From: Bacteroidales bacterium
GTDB lineage: Bacteria; Bacteroidota; Bacteroidia; Bacteroidales; GCA-2748055
NCBI GenBank assembly: GCA_021738565.1
Contig: JAIPBT010000013.1
Coordinates: 1 to 64,000 of the forward strand
Length of the DNA: 64,000 nt
Reading direction: 5' to 3'
The position numbers were made by a program, and so were the translations under genes. The notes under the pieces are model-generated. The model saw nothing but the letters and a program-made list of their open reading frames with translations, was not told the DNA's origin and ran no database searches. Positions within the stretch are counted from its first letter, which is position 1. Every line of letters starts with the position of its first letter. This document shows positions 34,374 to 44,545 of this stretch, in pieces.

Positions 34374-34868
34374 ATGAGAACAGATGAACTGAGAATACTC
34401 GTTTACACCTACAACCGGCCTGAAGAATTGCCCGGTAACGGAAAATCGTTGATTGACAGTGCAAAGGAGGCCGCACACAAAGCATGGGCACCCTATTCCA
34501 ATTTCCACGTTGGAGCTGCCCTGGATCTGGAGAACGGTGAGATCATTACAGGCAACAACCAGGAAAATATTGCATTCCCGGCAGGCCTGTGCGCTGAACG
34601 GGTGGCCCTGTTCTATGCCGGATCCCAGTACCCCGGTGTTGCAATCAAACGCATTGCTCTTGTTGCATATTCTGACGACAGGTTCGTTGAGAAACCGGTG
34701 TTCCCCTGCGGTGATTGCCGACAGTCGTTGCTTGAACACGAGAACAGGGTCGGAAAGAACATTGAAGTGATCATGTATGGCACCAGGGAAATAAAGGTCG
34801 TAAAGAGCATCCGTGACCTTCTTCCTTTGCCTTTTGATTATCAACTGGCGGGTAAGGGAACTCCATGA
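34374..34868 (+). CDS. cdd: Cytidine deaminase
   Basis: Deaminates cytidine and deoxycytidine for pyrimidine salvage. 164 residues. The core is AWAPYSNFHVGAAL, NNQENIAFPAGLCAERVAL (given in part: Cys zinc ligand with the proton-shuttle Glu in CAER) and VFPCGDCRQSLLEH with the other two zinc cysteines. The N-terminal 35 residues are an extension also seen in other Bacteroidetes versions. It follows ppc by 28 nt and may be cotranscribed with it. Confidence 0.94.
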   Translation: MRTDELRILVYTYNRPEELPGNGKSLIDSAKEAAHKAWAPYSNFHVGAALDLENGEIITGNNQENIAFPAGLCAERVALFYAGSQYPGVAIKRIALVAYSDDRFVEKPVFPCGDCRQSLLEHENRVGKNIEVIMYGTREIKVVKSIRDLLPLPFDYQLAGKGTP

Positions 34869-34931
34869 ATTTAAGGTGTGTCTGATCCAGCCACTCCAAC
34901 TTTATTGACAGGCTCTAAGGTGAGGCAAAGT

Positions 34932-35621
34932 TCACGGCTTAAAAACCTCAAAAATATCGTCTTCAGGGTACGGAGCGGTTGTATCGATCCTGTCCTTTTT
35001 TACCGGATGCCCGAACGCAATTTTCCTGGCATGAAGACTGATGCCTCCGTTTCTGTTGGGACGGCCGGCCCCGTATTTGACATCGCCTTTAACAGGACAG
35101 CCAATTGCAGCCAGCTGGGCCCGTATCTGGTGGTGCCTGCCTGTATTAAGGAGGATCTCAAGCAGGTGGTATTGATCTGATGATGCAAGGTACCTGTATT
35201 CAAGAACGGCCTGTTTAGATCCGGGTTTTTGATGGTCGGAACAATACGACTTATTCTGTTTTGCATTCTTTACAATATAATGCTCAAGGATACCTGAAGA
35301 AACTTCCGGTTTGTTCCTCACAATGGCATGATAGATCTTTTCTGCCTCTTTTTCCCTGAAAATTTTTGTCATACGGCTGAGCGCCTTGCTTGTTTTGGTA
35401 TACACAATTGCGCCACTGACAGGACGATCCAGTCGATGCGGGATACCAATGAAAACATTACCGGGTTTTCCGTCCCGCTCTTTTATGAATTTCCTCAACC
35501 TTTCATCAAGGGATATATCGCCCGTCTTGTCCCCCTGAACAATATCCGAGACCCTCTTATTAAGTATAACCAGGTGATTGTCCTCGTAGAGTATTTGAAT
35601 TGAATGATGGTCCTGCATCAT
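34932..35621 (-). CDS. RluA-family RNA pseudouridine synthase
   Basis: Isomerises a uridine in rRNA or tRNA. The 229-residue protein has VIFEDNHL-like YEDNHLVILNK at the start, the catalytic Asp in IPHRLDRPVSGAIVY (about residues 60-74), then LLNTGRHHQIRAQLAAIGCP (about 162-181) and a final LHARKIAFGHPV. No S4 domain precedes it, so it is a short RluC/RluD-like or TruC-like form. It is 17 nt downstream of panB on the same strand, so the two are probably one transcript. Confidence 0.92.
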   Translation of the reverse strand: MMQDHHSIQILYEDNHLVILNKRVSDIVQGDKTGDISLDERLRKFIKERDGKPGNVFIGIPHRLDRPVSGAIVYTKTSKALSRMTKIFREKEAEKIYHAIVRNKPEVSSGILEHYIVKNAKQNKSYCSDHQKPGSKQAVLEYRYLASSDQYHLLEILLNTGRHHQIRAQLAAIGCPVKGDVKYGAGRPNRNGGISLHARKIAFGHPVKKDRIDTTAPYPEDDIFEVFKP

Positions 35622-35638
35622 ACGGGGCAGAAACTGAA

Positions 35639-36454
35639 TTAATACTGTTCCCTTTCATTTGGGAAATCCCCTGACCTGACATCCTCAATATAGGCTTTCA
35701 CTGCCCCTGTTATCTCTGCATTCAGGTTGTGGTAACGTCGAAGGAAACGGGGCGAGAACTCCTGTGTAATTCCAAGCATGTCGTGGATGACCAGTACCTG
35801 TCCGTCTGCACTGCTTCCTGCTCCGATGCCAATCGTTGGTATCCGAAGCATTTTTGAAACCTTCTCTCCAAGGTTGGCAGGGATCTTTTCCAAAACTATG
35901 GCAAAACAGCCGGTAGCCTCAAGCTTTTTCGCATCCTCGACCAGCTTCTTTGCTTCATCATCGTCTGTTGCCCTGACTACATATGTTCCAAATTTATGAA
36001 TAGACTGGGGGGTTAGTCCAAGGTGCCCCATCACCGGGATCCCGGCTGAAAGTATCCGCTCAACGGATTCAATAATTTCCTGTCCGCCTTCCAGTTTTAC
36101 TGCACTCGCTCCTGTCTCTTTCATGATCCGTATGGCAGAGGCAAGCGCTTCCCTGGAATTTCCCTGATAGGTTCCGAAAGGAAGGTCCACAACCACGAGT
36201 GCCCTGCTGGTTGCCCTGACAACTGACGCTGCATGGTAAATCATATTATCCAGGGTGATCGGAAGTGTGGTTTCATAACCTGCCATTACATTTGAGGCAG
36301 AATCACCTACCAGGATTATATCAACACCCGCCTGATCCAGTATGCGTGCCAGGGAGAAATCATAACCGGTCAGCATTGCTATCTTTTCGCCCTTCAGCTT
36401 CATCTCGTGGAGAACATGGGTGGTTACCTTTCTGACTGAACTGTGTATTGACAT
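35639..36454 (-). CDS. panB: 3-methyl-2-oxobutanoate hydroxymethyltransferase
   Basis: First committed step to pantothenate: ketoisovalerate plus methylene-THF gives ketopantoate. 271 residues forming a single barrel. Motifs: [19 protein letters not shown] (about 23-41), [19 protein letters not shown] (about 46-64) with the metal-binding Asp, VKLEGGQE (about 118) with Lys, [10 protein letters not shown] (about 138), and [20 protein letters not shown] (about 200-219, catalytic Glu region replaced by the usual DGQ motif). First gene of the panB-pseudouridine synthase unit, divergent from dnaK. Confidence 0.95.
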   Translation of the reverse strand: MSIHSSVRKVTTHVLHEMKLKGEKIAMLTGYDFSLARILDQAGVDIILVGDSASNVMAGYETTLPITLDNMIYHAASVVRATSRALVVVDLPFGTYQGNSREALASAIRIMKETGASAVKLEGGQEIIESVERILSAGIPVMGHLGLTPQSIHKFGTYVVRATDDDEAKKLVEDAKKLEATGCFAIVLEKIPANLGEKVSKMLRIPTIGIGAGSSADGQVLVIHDMLGITQEFSPRFLRRYHNLNAEITGAVKAYIEDVRSGDFPNEREQY

Positions 36455-36576
36455 CTTCTTTTTTTGTAAAGGTCTGAATAAAATCCGTAAAAACCGGAAT
36501 ATTTTGGAGATTTAACCGGAATCCTCAGTAATACAGGTCACTTGCAGAAATTAATGCATTTTTATTACTGCGCCAA

Positions 36577-36682
36577 TATGTCAGATTTTTATCGACATTT
36601 TATGAATACTGACATATTACAAGGACTGGAAATGTCATAATTTCATAAAAATCCCAAAATACAGGGATGGCATAATCATTGA
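36577..36682 (+). promoter_or_regulatory. Candidate sigma-54-like promoter and inverted repeat upstream of dnaK
   Basis: TGGCATAATCATTGA (36668-36682) has GG and a G exactly 10 nt apart, as in -24/-12 promoters, but GA replaces the normal GC at -12. The inverted repeat ATATGTCAG (36577-36585) / CTGACATAT (36609-36617) lies 50-90 bp upstream, where an activator would bind. Another AATGTCAT is at 36631. No CIRCE element is seen. Confidence 0.35.
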
Positions 36683-36727
36683 CTTTGTATTGCAAATCAA
36701 AATGCAAATCATTCAAACAACATTAAT

Positions 36728-38641
36728 ATGAGTAAGATAATTGGAATAGACTTAGGAACAACAAATTCATGCGTTGCAGTTATGGAAGGCAATGAACCTG
36801 TTGTAATTCCCAATAGCGAAGGAAAAAGAACGACACCTTCTGTTATTGCATTCGTGGATAACGGTGAAAGAAAAATAGGTGATCCTGCAAAAAGACAGGC
36901 AATTACAAATGCAGCGAGAACAGTGTTCTCCATAAAAAGGTTTATGGGAGAAACGCATGAACGCGTTAGTAAAGAAATCAAGAGGGTCCCTTACAAAGTG
37001 ATCAAGGGTGAAAACAATACACCACGTGTTCAAATTGATGACCGGAAATATTCACCGCAGGAAATATCGGCCATGGTACTTCAAAAAATGAAGAAAACTG
37101 CTGAAGAATACCTTGGCCAGGAGGTTACTGAAGCGGTGATCACCGTGCCGGCATATTTTAGTGATTCTCAAAGACAGGCTACCAAAGAAGCAGGTGAGAT
37201 TGCAGGACTGAAGGTAAAACGTATCATCAATGAACCTACGGCTGCATCCCTGGCTTACGGACTGGATAAAAAATCAAAAGATCTTAAGATCGCGGTATTC
37301 GACCTTGGTGGAGGAACTTTTGATATTTCGATCCTTGAGTTGGGTGATGGTGTTTTCGAAGTAAAATCAACCAATGGAGATACCCATCTTGGTGGGGATG
37401 ACTTTGACCAGGTGATCATTGACTGGCTGGCTGAAGAGTTCAAAAAAGATGAAGGAGTGGACCTTCTTAAAGATCCGATGGCTACACAGCGTTTGAAAGA
37501 AGCTGCAGAAAAGGCAAAGATCGAACTTTCAAGCTCTACACAAACAGAGATCAACCTGCCATATATCATGCCTGTTGACGGAGTGCCGAAACACCTTGTC
37601 AAAACACTTTCAAGGGCAAAATTTGAGAGCCTCTCAGATCAACTCATCCAGGCTACCATTGGGCCATGCAAAAAGGCCATGAAAGATGCGGGCATGAATT
37701 CATCAGATATTGATGAGGTAATACTGGTAGGAGGTTCAACAAGGATACCCGCTATACAGAAGGTTGTAGAAGATTTCTTTAAAAAGGCTCCTTCAAAAGG
37801 AGTCAATCCCGACGAAGTAGTTGCCATTGGAGCTGCAATTCAGGGAGGCGTACTTACCGGTGAAGTTAAGGATGTGCTTCTGCTTGATATAACTCCGCTT
37901 TCACTTGGAATTGAAACAATGGGTGGTGTTTCAACAAAACTGATTGAATCCAACACTACCATACCAACCAAGAAAACACAAACCTTTACTACTGCGGCGG
38001 ATAACCAGCCTTCAGTCGAGATCCATGTTCTTCAGGGCGAAAGGTCCATGGCGAAAGATAACAAAACCATTGGACGTTTCCACCTTGACGGAATACCACC
38101 TTCACCCCGCGGAGTCCCGCAAATTGAAGTGACTTTTGATATCGATGCCAACGGGATACTCAATGTTTCCGCAAGGGACAAGGGTACCGGCAAAGAACAA
38201 AGCATCCGTATTGAAGCATCTTCAGGTCTTACTGATGAGGAGATCGACAAGATGAAGCAGGAAGCCAAGGCGAATGAAGAATCAGATAAAAAAGCAAAAG
38301 AAAAGATTGAAAAACTGAACAATGCAGACAGCCTCATCTTCCAGTCTGAAAAGCAATTAAAAGAATATGGTGAGAAATTGCCCGGTGAGAAAAAGCAGGT
38401 GATCGAAGATGCGCTTGCAAAATTGAAAGAGGTACATAAATCAGAGGATCTTGATGCGATTGATTCAGCAACTGAAGAGTTGAACAATGCCTGGCAGGCT
38501 GCATCCCAGGATATTTATAATGCCAGCCAGCAGGGATCAGAACAATCCGAAGAACAAGAATCGGAAAAGACAACTGCTTCTTCAGATAAAAAAGGAGATG
38601 ACGGAGAGGTGACTGATGTGGATTTTGAAGAAGTCAAATAA
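36728..38641 (+). CDS. dnaK: Chaperone DnaK (Hsp70)
   Basis: ATP-driven folding chaperone. 637 residues. The nucleotide-binding domain (about 1-385) has [17 protein letters not shown] at the start, [15 protein letters not shown] (about 190-204) and [14 protein letters not shown] (about 335-348). The linker [13 protein letters not shown] begins the substrate-binding domain, and the C-terminal lid ends in an acidic DVDFEEVK tail as in other bacterial DnaK. Single gene; dnaJ and grpE are not adjacent. A terminator lies 24 bp after the stop. Confidence 0.98.
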   Translation: MSKIIGIDLGTTNSCVAVMEGNEPVVIPNSEGKRTTPSVIAFVDNGERKIGDPAKRQAITNAARTVFSIKRFMGETHERVSKEIKRVPYKVIKGENNTPRVQIDDRKYSPQEISAMVLQKMKKTAEEYLGQEVTEAVITVPAYFSDSQRQATKEAGEIAGLKVKRIINEPTAASLAYGLDKKSKDLKIAVFDLGGGTFDISILELGDGVFEVKSTNGDTHLGGDDFDQVIIDWLAEEFKKDEGVDLLKDPMATQRLKEAAEKAKIELSSSTQTEINLPYIMPVDGVPKHLVKTLSRAKFESLSDQLIQATIGPCKKAMKDAGMNSSDIDEVILVGGSTRIPAIQKVVEDFFKKAPSKGVNPDEVVAIGAAIQGGVLTGEVKDVLLLDITPLSLGIETMGGVSTKLIESNTTIPTKKTQTFTTAADNQPSVEIHVLQGERSMAKDNKTIGRFHLDGIPPSPRGVPQIEVTFDIDANGILNVSARDKGTGKEQSIRIEASSGLTDEEIDKMKQEAKANEESDKKAKEKIEKLNNADSLIFQSEKQLKEYGEKLPGEKKQVIEDALAKLKEVHKSEDLDAIDSATEELNNAWQAASQDIYNASQQGSEQSEEQESEKTTASSDKKGDDGEVTDVDFEEVK

Positions 38642-38664
38642 CAATTCCAGGAAATTGTAATATG

Positions 38665-38702
38665 AGGCTGTGTCAAAAATACTTTTGACACAGCCTTTTT
38701 TT
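38665..38702 (+). terminator. Rho-independent terminator after dnaK
   Basis: AGGCTGTGTCAAAA-ATAC-TTTTGACACAGCCT forms a perfect 14-bp stem with a 4-nt loop, followed by a run of T. Confidence 0.92.
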
Positions 38703-38774
38703 GTCTGTTTGTGAATATATCGGTGTAATTTATCCTGATTAATACTATATTTCAATCAAATAAAAAAAGAACCG

Positions 38775-39539
38775 ATGAAGTTGATCTGTTTTCTGGTCCC
38801 GTTTATGTTGTTGAATACGTTTTACCTGTCTGGACAAAACCTGCTCAATGAAAATGGAAAAAAAATAGGCCACTGGAAGGGGTATTATCCCGATTCTACA
38901 TTGAAATATGAAGGTAGCTTTATAAATGGAAAACCTGTGGGCACCATGAAAAGGTATGACATCATGGGAGTCCTTTCAGCAACCATGGACTTTTACCCGG
39001 GGACCGACCGCTGTTATGCTGTAATTTATACCGGTCGCGGTAAGGTGGGAGCAGAAGGAGTATACGACACGCAGCTGAAAGATTCTGTATGGACCTATTA
39101 CGGGAACAATGGAACTGTCCGCCTGACAGAAACCTATAACAGGGACACACTGCACGGCAATGTTGAATTTTATTATCCCTCGGAAAATAAATCCCAGCAA
39201 CTGCATTACGATTCCGGAATAAAAGACGGTCCCTGGATAAAATTTTTTGAAAATGGTGATACGATGCTGATCACATCCTACAACAACGGGATCCTGTCGG
39301 GACCCTACCGGACCTTTTACCCGGAAAAGAAAATGCAGATCAGCGGTGTATACATTGATGATGTAAAAGACGGGGATTGGAAATATTTTGATGAAAATGG
39401 AGATACCATCATGATTTTAAAATACCGAATGGGTGATCTGTTAAACCCCGAAGTACTTGAAGATCAATATGAAGAATTCCTGGAATTTGAGCAGAATGAC
39501 AGCATGGATACAGATGTTTTTGATGAATACATCCGGTAA
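38775..39539 (+). CDS. Exported protein with MORN-like repeats
   Basis: 254 residues with a signal peptide (about 1-20, cleaved after LSGQ). The rest consists of repeated strands of the type NGKKIGHWKGYYPDSTLKYE, GKPVGTMKRYD, GIKDGPWIKFFENG and DVKDGDWKYFDENG, the bacterial MORN_2/YwqK-like repeat, about six to seven copies between residues 25 and 215. It ends in an acidic tail. These proteins are common in Bacteroidetes; they are named antitoxin-like in databases, but without a toxin here there is no reason to adopt that role. Followed 48 bp later by the subtilase gene. Confidence 0.75.
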   Translation: MKLICFLVPFMLLNTFYLSGQNLLNENGKKIGHWKGYYPDSTLKYEGSFINGKPVGTMKRYDIMGVLSATMDFYPGTDRCYAVIYTGRGKVGAEGVYDTQLKDSVWTYYGNNGTVRLTETYNRDTLHGNVEFYYPSENKSQQLHYDSGIKDGPWIKFFENGDTMLITSYNNGILSGPYRTFYPEKKMQISGVYIDDVKDGDWKYFDENGDTIMILKYRMGDLLNPEVLEDQYEEFLEFEQNDSMDTDVFDEYIR

Positions 39540-39587
39540 ATACGGCATATCCAAACCCTTTTGTAAGATAATTGTTAGATAATTATA

Positions 39588-41222
39588 ATGAGGAAATTAT
39601 TATTCGGCATATTGCTCACCGGCTTTGCACATACGGTTACAGCACAAAGGATCGCTGATGGCGCATACTGGTATTTCTTCACTAATAAAAACAACAATGG
39701 TTACAGTATTGAAGAGCCTGAGGACTTCCTGTCTCAACGTTCAATTGACAGGAGAGCATGGCAGTCGATACCTGTAACTGAAAGAGACCTTCCGGTCAAC
39801 CGTGACTATATTGACAGTCTGCTTTCCATGGGACTTGAGGTCAGGCATGTGTCCAAATGGCTGAACGGGGCACTTGTCATTACGCAAAACCTTCCGCTCA
39901 CTGATACCCTGCATTTCATTTCATTTCTGGACACAGCGATGTGGGAACCTGATCTGAACAACCAGTATTTTCCAGTTCCTTCTTCCGGCAAACGTTTTGA
40001 GGATCCCCTGTTCGTTTCCCCGGAGTACCAGTATGGCTATGCAGGCGACCAGGTCAGGTTGATGAACCTTCACCACCTGCACAATACAGGCTATACAGGT
40101 AAAGGTGTTGTTATTGCAGTATTGGATGCAGGTTTTATCAACTTGATTTCCCTGACTGCTTTCCAATCGGTCCTTGCTGACAACCGGATCGTTGCAACAA
40201 GGAATTACGTGAAAAGGGAAATGGATGTTTACGGTGATCACCCTCACGGAACGTATGTAACATCAATCATAATATCAGACTGGCCCGGGGTTATTATGGG
40301 CACAGCGCCTGATGCCAGCCTGATACTTGCAACATCAGAAAATGTCAGTTCAGAGACACGGATCGAGGAATATGCATGGATCGAAGCTGCAGAATGGGCA
40401 GATAGCCTTGGAGCTGACATTATCAACACATCACTGGGTTATACCACTTTTGATGACAGTCTGACAAACTACAGTTACAGCGATATGGATGGTCAAACCG
40501 CTCACATCTCAATTGCAAATGGAATGACTGCTTCTATGGGCATACTCAGTGTTACCAGTGCAGGAAATGCGGGGAATGAGGCATGGCATTATATAGGTGC
40601 ACCCGCGGATGCCAGGGAAATATTATCAGTTGGTGCAGTAAATAACCTCAGGGAAATCGCAGGTTTTAGCTCAAGGGGCCCCACCTATGACGGCCGCATC
40701 AAGCCAGAGCTGAGCGCCATGGGATCAGGTACAGCATTCCAGTCATCAGACAGCACAATCATGCTGGGAGGCGGAACCTCCTTTTCTTCACCGCTGATCG
40801 TCGGTGGTGCAGCATGTTTGTGGCAAGCCTATCCTGAACTGTCGGCCAGGGACCTGATGCAATGGATCAAGGAATCAGCAGACAGATATTCTGATCCCGA
40901 TATCAATTATGGGTATGGCATCCCCAGTTTCTCAAAAGCATACCACGCGATATCATCGGCCAGCGGGAATGTGTTTCCCCTGAATGCCACTATTTCCGTC
41001 TATCCCAATCCCTTCACATCCTATATAAATATTGAAATCCCCAAAAAGTGCCATGGTATATATTTACTGAGCCTCTATGATATACTGGGAAAAAAGATAT
41101 TTACAACCCAGGCCGGCCTTCCCGGGTCCATAAATATGCCGGGATATCTTGATAAAGGAATTTATTTTATTGAAATTCGGAACGAAGGTTATAATTTTAG
41201 AAGCAGAATAATAAAAAATTAA
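39588..41222 (+). CDS. Secreted subtilisin-like (S8) protease with type IX sorting domain
   Basis: 544 residues with a signal peptide (ending AHTVTAQ) and a prodomain to about 150. In the S8 catalytic domain the triad is Asp180 in VIAVLDAGF, His220 in HPHGTYV and Ser398 in GGGTSFSSP; the oxyanion Asn lies in TSAGNAGNEAWH. Residues about 470-544 are a type A C-terminal sorting domain (ISVYPNPFTSYINIEIP, then LYDILGKKIF and GIYFIEIRN), which directs secretion by the type IX system and attachment to or release from the surface. Its stop codon overlaps the xseA start by one base (TAATG). Confidence 0.93.
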   Translation: MRKLLFGILLTGFAHTVTAQRIADGAYWYFFTNKNNNGYSIEEPEDFLSQRSIDRRAWQSIPVTERDLPVNRDYIDSLLSMGLEVRHVSKWLNGALVITQNLPLTDTLHFISFLDTAMWEPDLNNQYFPVPSSGKRFEDPLFVSPEYQYGYAGDQVRLMNLHHLHNTGYTGKGVVIAVLDAGFINLISLTAFQSVLADNRIVATRNYVKREMDVYGDHPHGTYVTSIIISDWPGVIMGTAPDASLILATSENVSSETRIEEYAWIEAAEWADSLGADIINTSLGYTTFDDSLTNYSYSDMDGQTAHISIANGMTASMGILSVTSAGNAGNEAWHYIGAPADAREILSVGAVNNLREIAGFSSRGPTYDGRIKPELSAMGSGTAFQSSDSTIMLGGGTSFSSPLIVGGAACLWQAYPELSARDLMQWIKESADRYSDPDINYGYGIPSFSKAYHAISSASGNVFPLNATISVYPNPFTSYINIEIPKKCHGIYLLSLYDILGKKIFTTQAGLPGSINMPGYLDKGIYFIEIRNEGYNFRSRIIKN

Positions 41223-42601
41223 TGGCTTCTGATACCCTGACCCTATACGACCTTAATAAAAAAATTCAGTCGGTAACGACGAAAGCATTTCCCGATCCGC
41301 TCTGGGTGATGGCTGAGATCCTTGAGATCCAGGTAAACAGATCAGGGCACTGTTACATGGAGCTTATTGAAAAATCCGGAACAGATGAGAAAATCATTGC
41401 CAGAAGCAGGGCAACCATCTGGTCCTACAAATACCGCATCCTTCGCCCCTACTTTGAAACTACCACACGATCACAACTGCATGCTGGCATAAAGGTCCTT
41501 GTTAAAGCAGAAGTCTCTTTTCATGAACTTTACGGTCTAAGTCTTAATATTACAGATATCGACCCGTCATTTACACTGGGTGACCTTGAAATGAAAAAGC
41601 GGGAGGTGATAAAAAAACTCACTGCAGATGGAGTGATGGAAATGAACAAAGAACTCATTTTGCCAGAAGTTCCGCAGAATATAGCAGTTATTTCTGCAAA
41701 AACTGCAGCAGGTTATGGAGACTTCATTGATTCTTTGCTTAACAACAGCTATAATTTCAGATTTAATATAACCCTGTATCCGGCAATAATGCAGGGTGAT
41801 GCTGCAGAAAGATCCATTATTTCCGCACTTGAAAGTATCTTCAAAAAAGAAGAGATGTATGATGCAGTGATTGTTATAAGAGGTGGAGGGTCACAGGCAG
41901 ACCTGGAATGCTTTAACAGTTACAACCTTGCCCTGAATATCGCCCAGTTCCCGGTTCCGGTCATAACAGGCATTGGTCATGAAAGGGATGAAACGATAGC
42001 CGACCTGGTTGCCCACACCAGTCTGAAAACCCCTACCGCCGTTGCCGAATTCCTTGTCGACCTTATGGTAAGATTCGCGGACCTCCTCAACCATCTCCGG
42101 GAGGCCATCAACAAATCTGCTACATGGATCCTTCAAAGGCAGGAACTCCTTATCGCTCAAAAAGCATCTGATCTTTCTCACTTGATAAAAAGCTCTTTAA
42201 CACAGGAAGAACATGCATTGGAAACATTGTATGGAAGGCTGAAATCAGGTGCAGGCACAGGAAATATGAAAGTTTCAAACCATTTGAAGAGCTATTCTCA
42301 AAGGATAAAATATGCATGGAACAGTTTCAGCAAACAACAAGAGTTTGAATTGGCTGCTCTAAATAAAAGGAAAACACGCTCGACCAGGGAAATGATCATG
42401 CAACAAAAAAGACACCTTGGATCCATTGAAAAAAACATTGAGCTGACAGACCCTGCAAAAGTACTTGAACGCGGTTACTCCATTAGTTACATTGATGGGG
42501 AGGCGATCAAATCGGCAAAAAATGTCAAAAACGGTGACAAACTTTTAACCAAACTTAGTAAAGGCGAGATTCACAGTATCATTACAAAAAACGGTAAATA
42601 G
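41222..42601 (+). CDS. xseA: Exodeoxyribonuclease VII large subunit
   Basis: Catalytic subunit of the single-strand-specific exonuclease VII. 459 residues: an N-terminal OB fold (about 1-120), then the conserved nuclease core NIAVISAKTAAGYGDFIDSL (about 149-168), IRGGGSQADLECFNSY (about 220-235) and TGIGHERDETIADLVAH (about 245-261). A long coiled coil with Gln, Lys and Glu-rich helices and the C-terminal RGYSISYIDG motif follow. It starts in the overlap with the protease stop and is followed 22 nt later by xseB. Confidence 0.95.
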   Translation: MASDTLTLYDLNKKIQSVTTKAFPDPLWVMAEILEIQVNRSGHCYMELIEKSGTDEKIIARSRATIWSYKYRILRPYFETTTRSQLHAGIKVLVKAEVSFHELYGLSLNITDIDPSFTLGDLEMKKREVIKKLTADGVMEMNKELILPEVPQNIAVISAKTAAGYGDFIDSLLNNSYNFRFNITLYPAIMQGDAAERSIISALESIFKKEEMYDAVIVIRGGGSQADLECFNSYNLALNIAQFPVPVITGIGHERDETIADLVAHTSLKTPTAVAEFLVDLMVRFADLLNHLREAINKSATWILQRQELLIAQKASDLSHLIKSSLTQEEHALETLYGRLKSGAGTGNMKVSNHLKSYSQRIKYAWNSFSKQQEFELAALNKRKTRSTREMIMQQKRHLGSIEKNIELTDPAKVLERGYSISYIDGEAIKSAKNVKNGDKLLTKLSKGEIHSIITKNGK

Positions 42602-42623
42602 TAATTAACAATCTCTGACTATC

Positions 42624-42827
42624 ATGGCAAAAAACGAAATCTCTTATAAGGCTGCTGTAACGGAAATAGAAGAAATACTTGAAGCCATTGAAGATGGCAA
42701 CATGGATGTTGACGAATTGACTGTCAATGTAAAAAGAGTTACAGAACTGCTTAAACTATGCAAAGATAAATTGCATAAAACTGAAAAAGAGGTAAATAAA
42801 ATCCTTGAAGCCGATCAGGAAGAATAG
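42624..42827 (+). CDS. xseB: Exodeoxyribonuclease VII small subunit
   Basis: 67 residues, two helices: ISYKAAVTEIEEILEAIEDG, then VDELTVNVKRVTELLKLCKD and a charged end. Matches the small subunit in length and pattern (YxxAxxxLExIlxxle, then dlDexvxxvkraxeLlxxCkxkL). Directly downstream of xseA in the same transcript; binds the coiled coil of XseA. It ends 13 bp before the convergent lipoprotein gene stop. Confidence 0.95.
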   Translation: MAKNEISYKAAVTEIEEILEAIEDGNMDVDELTVNVKRVTELLKLCKDKLHKTEKEVNKILEADQEE

Positions 42828-42840
42828 GATCTAATCTTTA

Positions 42841-44481
42841 TCATTTACCTGGTTTCCTTACATATTTCAACAACAGGTTATTCATGGGATTGGGGTTGAA
42901 ACCTGTAACATCCGTTTGAACAAATCTGACGACCATATCATAGTACAATGGCACTACCACAGCGTTATGCATTACAATGCTATCCATCTTCGAATAAAGT
43001 TCAAACCTGATCTGTTCGTCGCTGGTTCTTATGGCCTTTTCATATAATTCATCAAACCGGTCCGATGAAAACCGTGTATAATTTGGCCCCCCAGGAGTAA
43101 AGTTGCCTGAATAGAACAGGGCAAGGTAATTTTCAGCATCAGCATAATCTGCGATCCACGAACCCCTGAAAAACTGAAGGTTTGCATTTGCAACCATGTT
43201 CCGGAAGGCTCCACCTGTCATTACAGATATCTTTACATTCAATCCGATCTTGCCCAATTCAAACTGGATATACTCACACAAATCGAGGTAATCAGAGGTT
43301 GTGGTCAGCTCTATGGGAACATTCTCATAGGAATCAGCGTATTCAGACCTGCCAATGTATTCCCTGGCGAGATCGGGATTGTAAGTATATCCTTCCCCCG
43401 GACCAATACAACCGGGCAATCCCGGGGGTATCATGCCGCCGGTTGCAGGATAACCAAGGTTGTTCCTCAGGTACTTCATCATTTTCGACCTGTCAAATCC
43501 ATAATTTATTGCCTTTCTGATGTTGATATCAAGCAGGATAGGATCATTTTCTCCAGCAGGTTCCTGCAATATCCCAAGGTATTCGGTATTCAAATAGGGC
43601 TCAGTAAACAATTGAATGCGGTCTTCATATTCAGGATTCAGTTTGCCTGACCTTGTCAGCAATTCGTCCTTATATGCAGGATGCACACCTGATATAAAAT
43701 CCAGATCTCCCTTTAGAAACTCGAGGAATTCACTTTGCTTGTCTTTAATGAAGGAAATGGAAACGGCATCAAGGTATGGCAGTGGATCCCCGTTCTGATC
43801 CAATTCAAAATATTCGTCATTGCGCACCAGGATCAACTTTTCTTCAGGGCTCCAGTATTTAAACATAAAGGGCCCGGTTCCAACGGGTCTGTTTGAGAAT
43901 TCAGTCTCCGGATTATCAACGATATCCTCCGGAACCACCGAACAATATGGCATTGAGAGAAGAGACAGGAACGGAGGGAAAGGTTGATCAAGACAAATGC
44001 GCAGTGTTGTGTCATTCAGCGCTGCAAAACCATTCTGATCATCTACATAATCAAATATCCATCTTCCCGGAGATGCTACTTCCGGGTTGAGAATCCTCTC
44101 AAAACTGTACACAAAATCCCCGGCATCCACCATCCTCTCTTCCTGGTTGACAAAATATCCTGAAGGGTGGAATTTTATGCCTTTACGCAGTGTGAATGTG
44201 TATTCCCTACCATCTTCACTGATGCTCCAGCTTTTTGCGATGGCAGGTTGCACTTTTAGCTGATCATCCAGCTGAACAAGCCCGTTGAAAAGTTGACTTA
44301 CAGGCCATATGTTGGTTTGATTTCTTGCATAAGCAGGATCAAGACTGGTAATTCCCTTTGATTCATTATACCGGAATACATTCTCTGACACCCCCTGTTC
44401 AGGGCCCGAACAACCGCTGAATACCAGCAAAGAAATTATTGCATGCAGGAATGGGTTCCTGCTTGTTGAGAAAACAAACAT
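42841..44481 (-). CDS. Periplasmic peptide-binding lipoprotein (ABC transporter SBP family 5)
   Basis: 546 residues. Lipoprotein signal with lipobox SLLVFSGC (Cys about residue 24). SBP_bac_5 domain: SLDPAYARNQTNIWPVSQLF near residue 44, KSWSISEDGREYTFTLRKGI (about 84-103), VGTGPFMFKYWSPEEKL (about 198), then INYGFDRSKMM and the C-terminal MDSIVMHNAVVVPLYYD. Similar to DppA/OppA, so likely binds oligopeptides. No permease or ATPase genes lie beside it, so it is an orphan binding protein. Single minus-strand gene, 64 bp downstream of the sensor kinase gene. Confidence 0.9.
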   Translation of the reverse strand: MFVFSTSRNPFLHAIISLLVFSGCSGPEQGVSENVFRYNESKGITSLDPAYARNQTNIWPVSQLFNGLVQLDDQLKVQPAIAKSWSISEDGREYTFTLRKGIKFHPSGYFVNQEERMVDAGDFVYSFERILNPEVASPGRWIFDYVDDQNGFAALNDTTLRICLDQPFPPFLSLLSMPYCSVVPEDIVDNPETEFSNRPVGTGPFMFKYWSPEEKLILVRNDEYFELDQNGDPLPYLDAVSISFIKDKQSEFLEFLKGDLDFISGVHPAYKDELLTRSGKLNPEYEDRIQLFTEPYLNTEYLGILQEPAGENDPILLDINIRKAINYGFDRSKMMKYLRNNLGYPATGGMIPPGLPGCIGPGEGYTYNPDLAREYIGRSEYADSYENVPIELTTTSDYLDLCEYIQFELGKIGLNVKISVMTGGAFRNMVANANLQFFRGSWIADYADAENYLALFYSGNFTPGGPNYTRFSSDRFDELYEKAIRTSDEQIRFELYSKMDSIVMHNAVVVPLYYDMVVRFVQTDVTGFNPNPMNNLLLKYVRKPGK

Positions 44482-44545
44482 GGTATTTACTGGTGTGTAT
44501 TAATCAGAATTTTTCATTAATCTAAAGCCTGAAGTTTTTACGAAG

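Noticed and set aside
38775-39539. Antitoxin of a YwqK/YwqJ-type toxin system
   Set aside because: Only the MORN-like repeat similarity supports the name; there is no toxin gene adjacent and the protein has an export signal.
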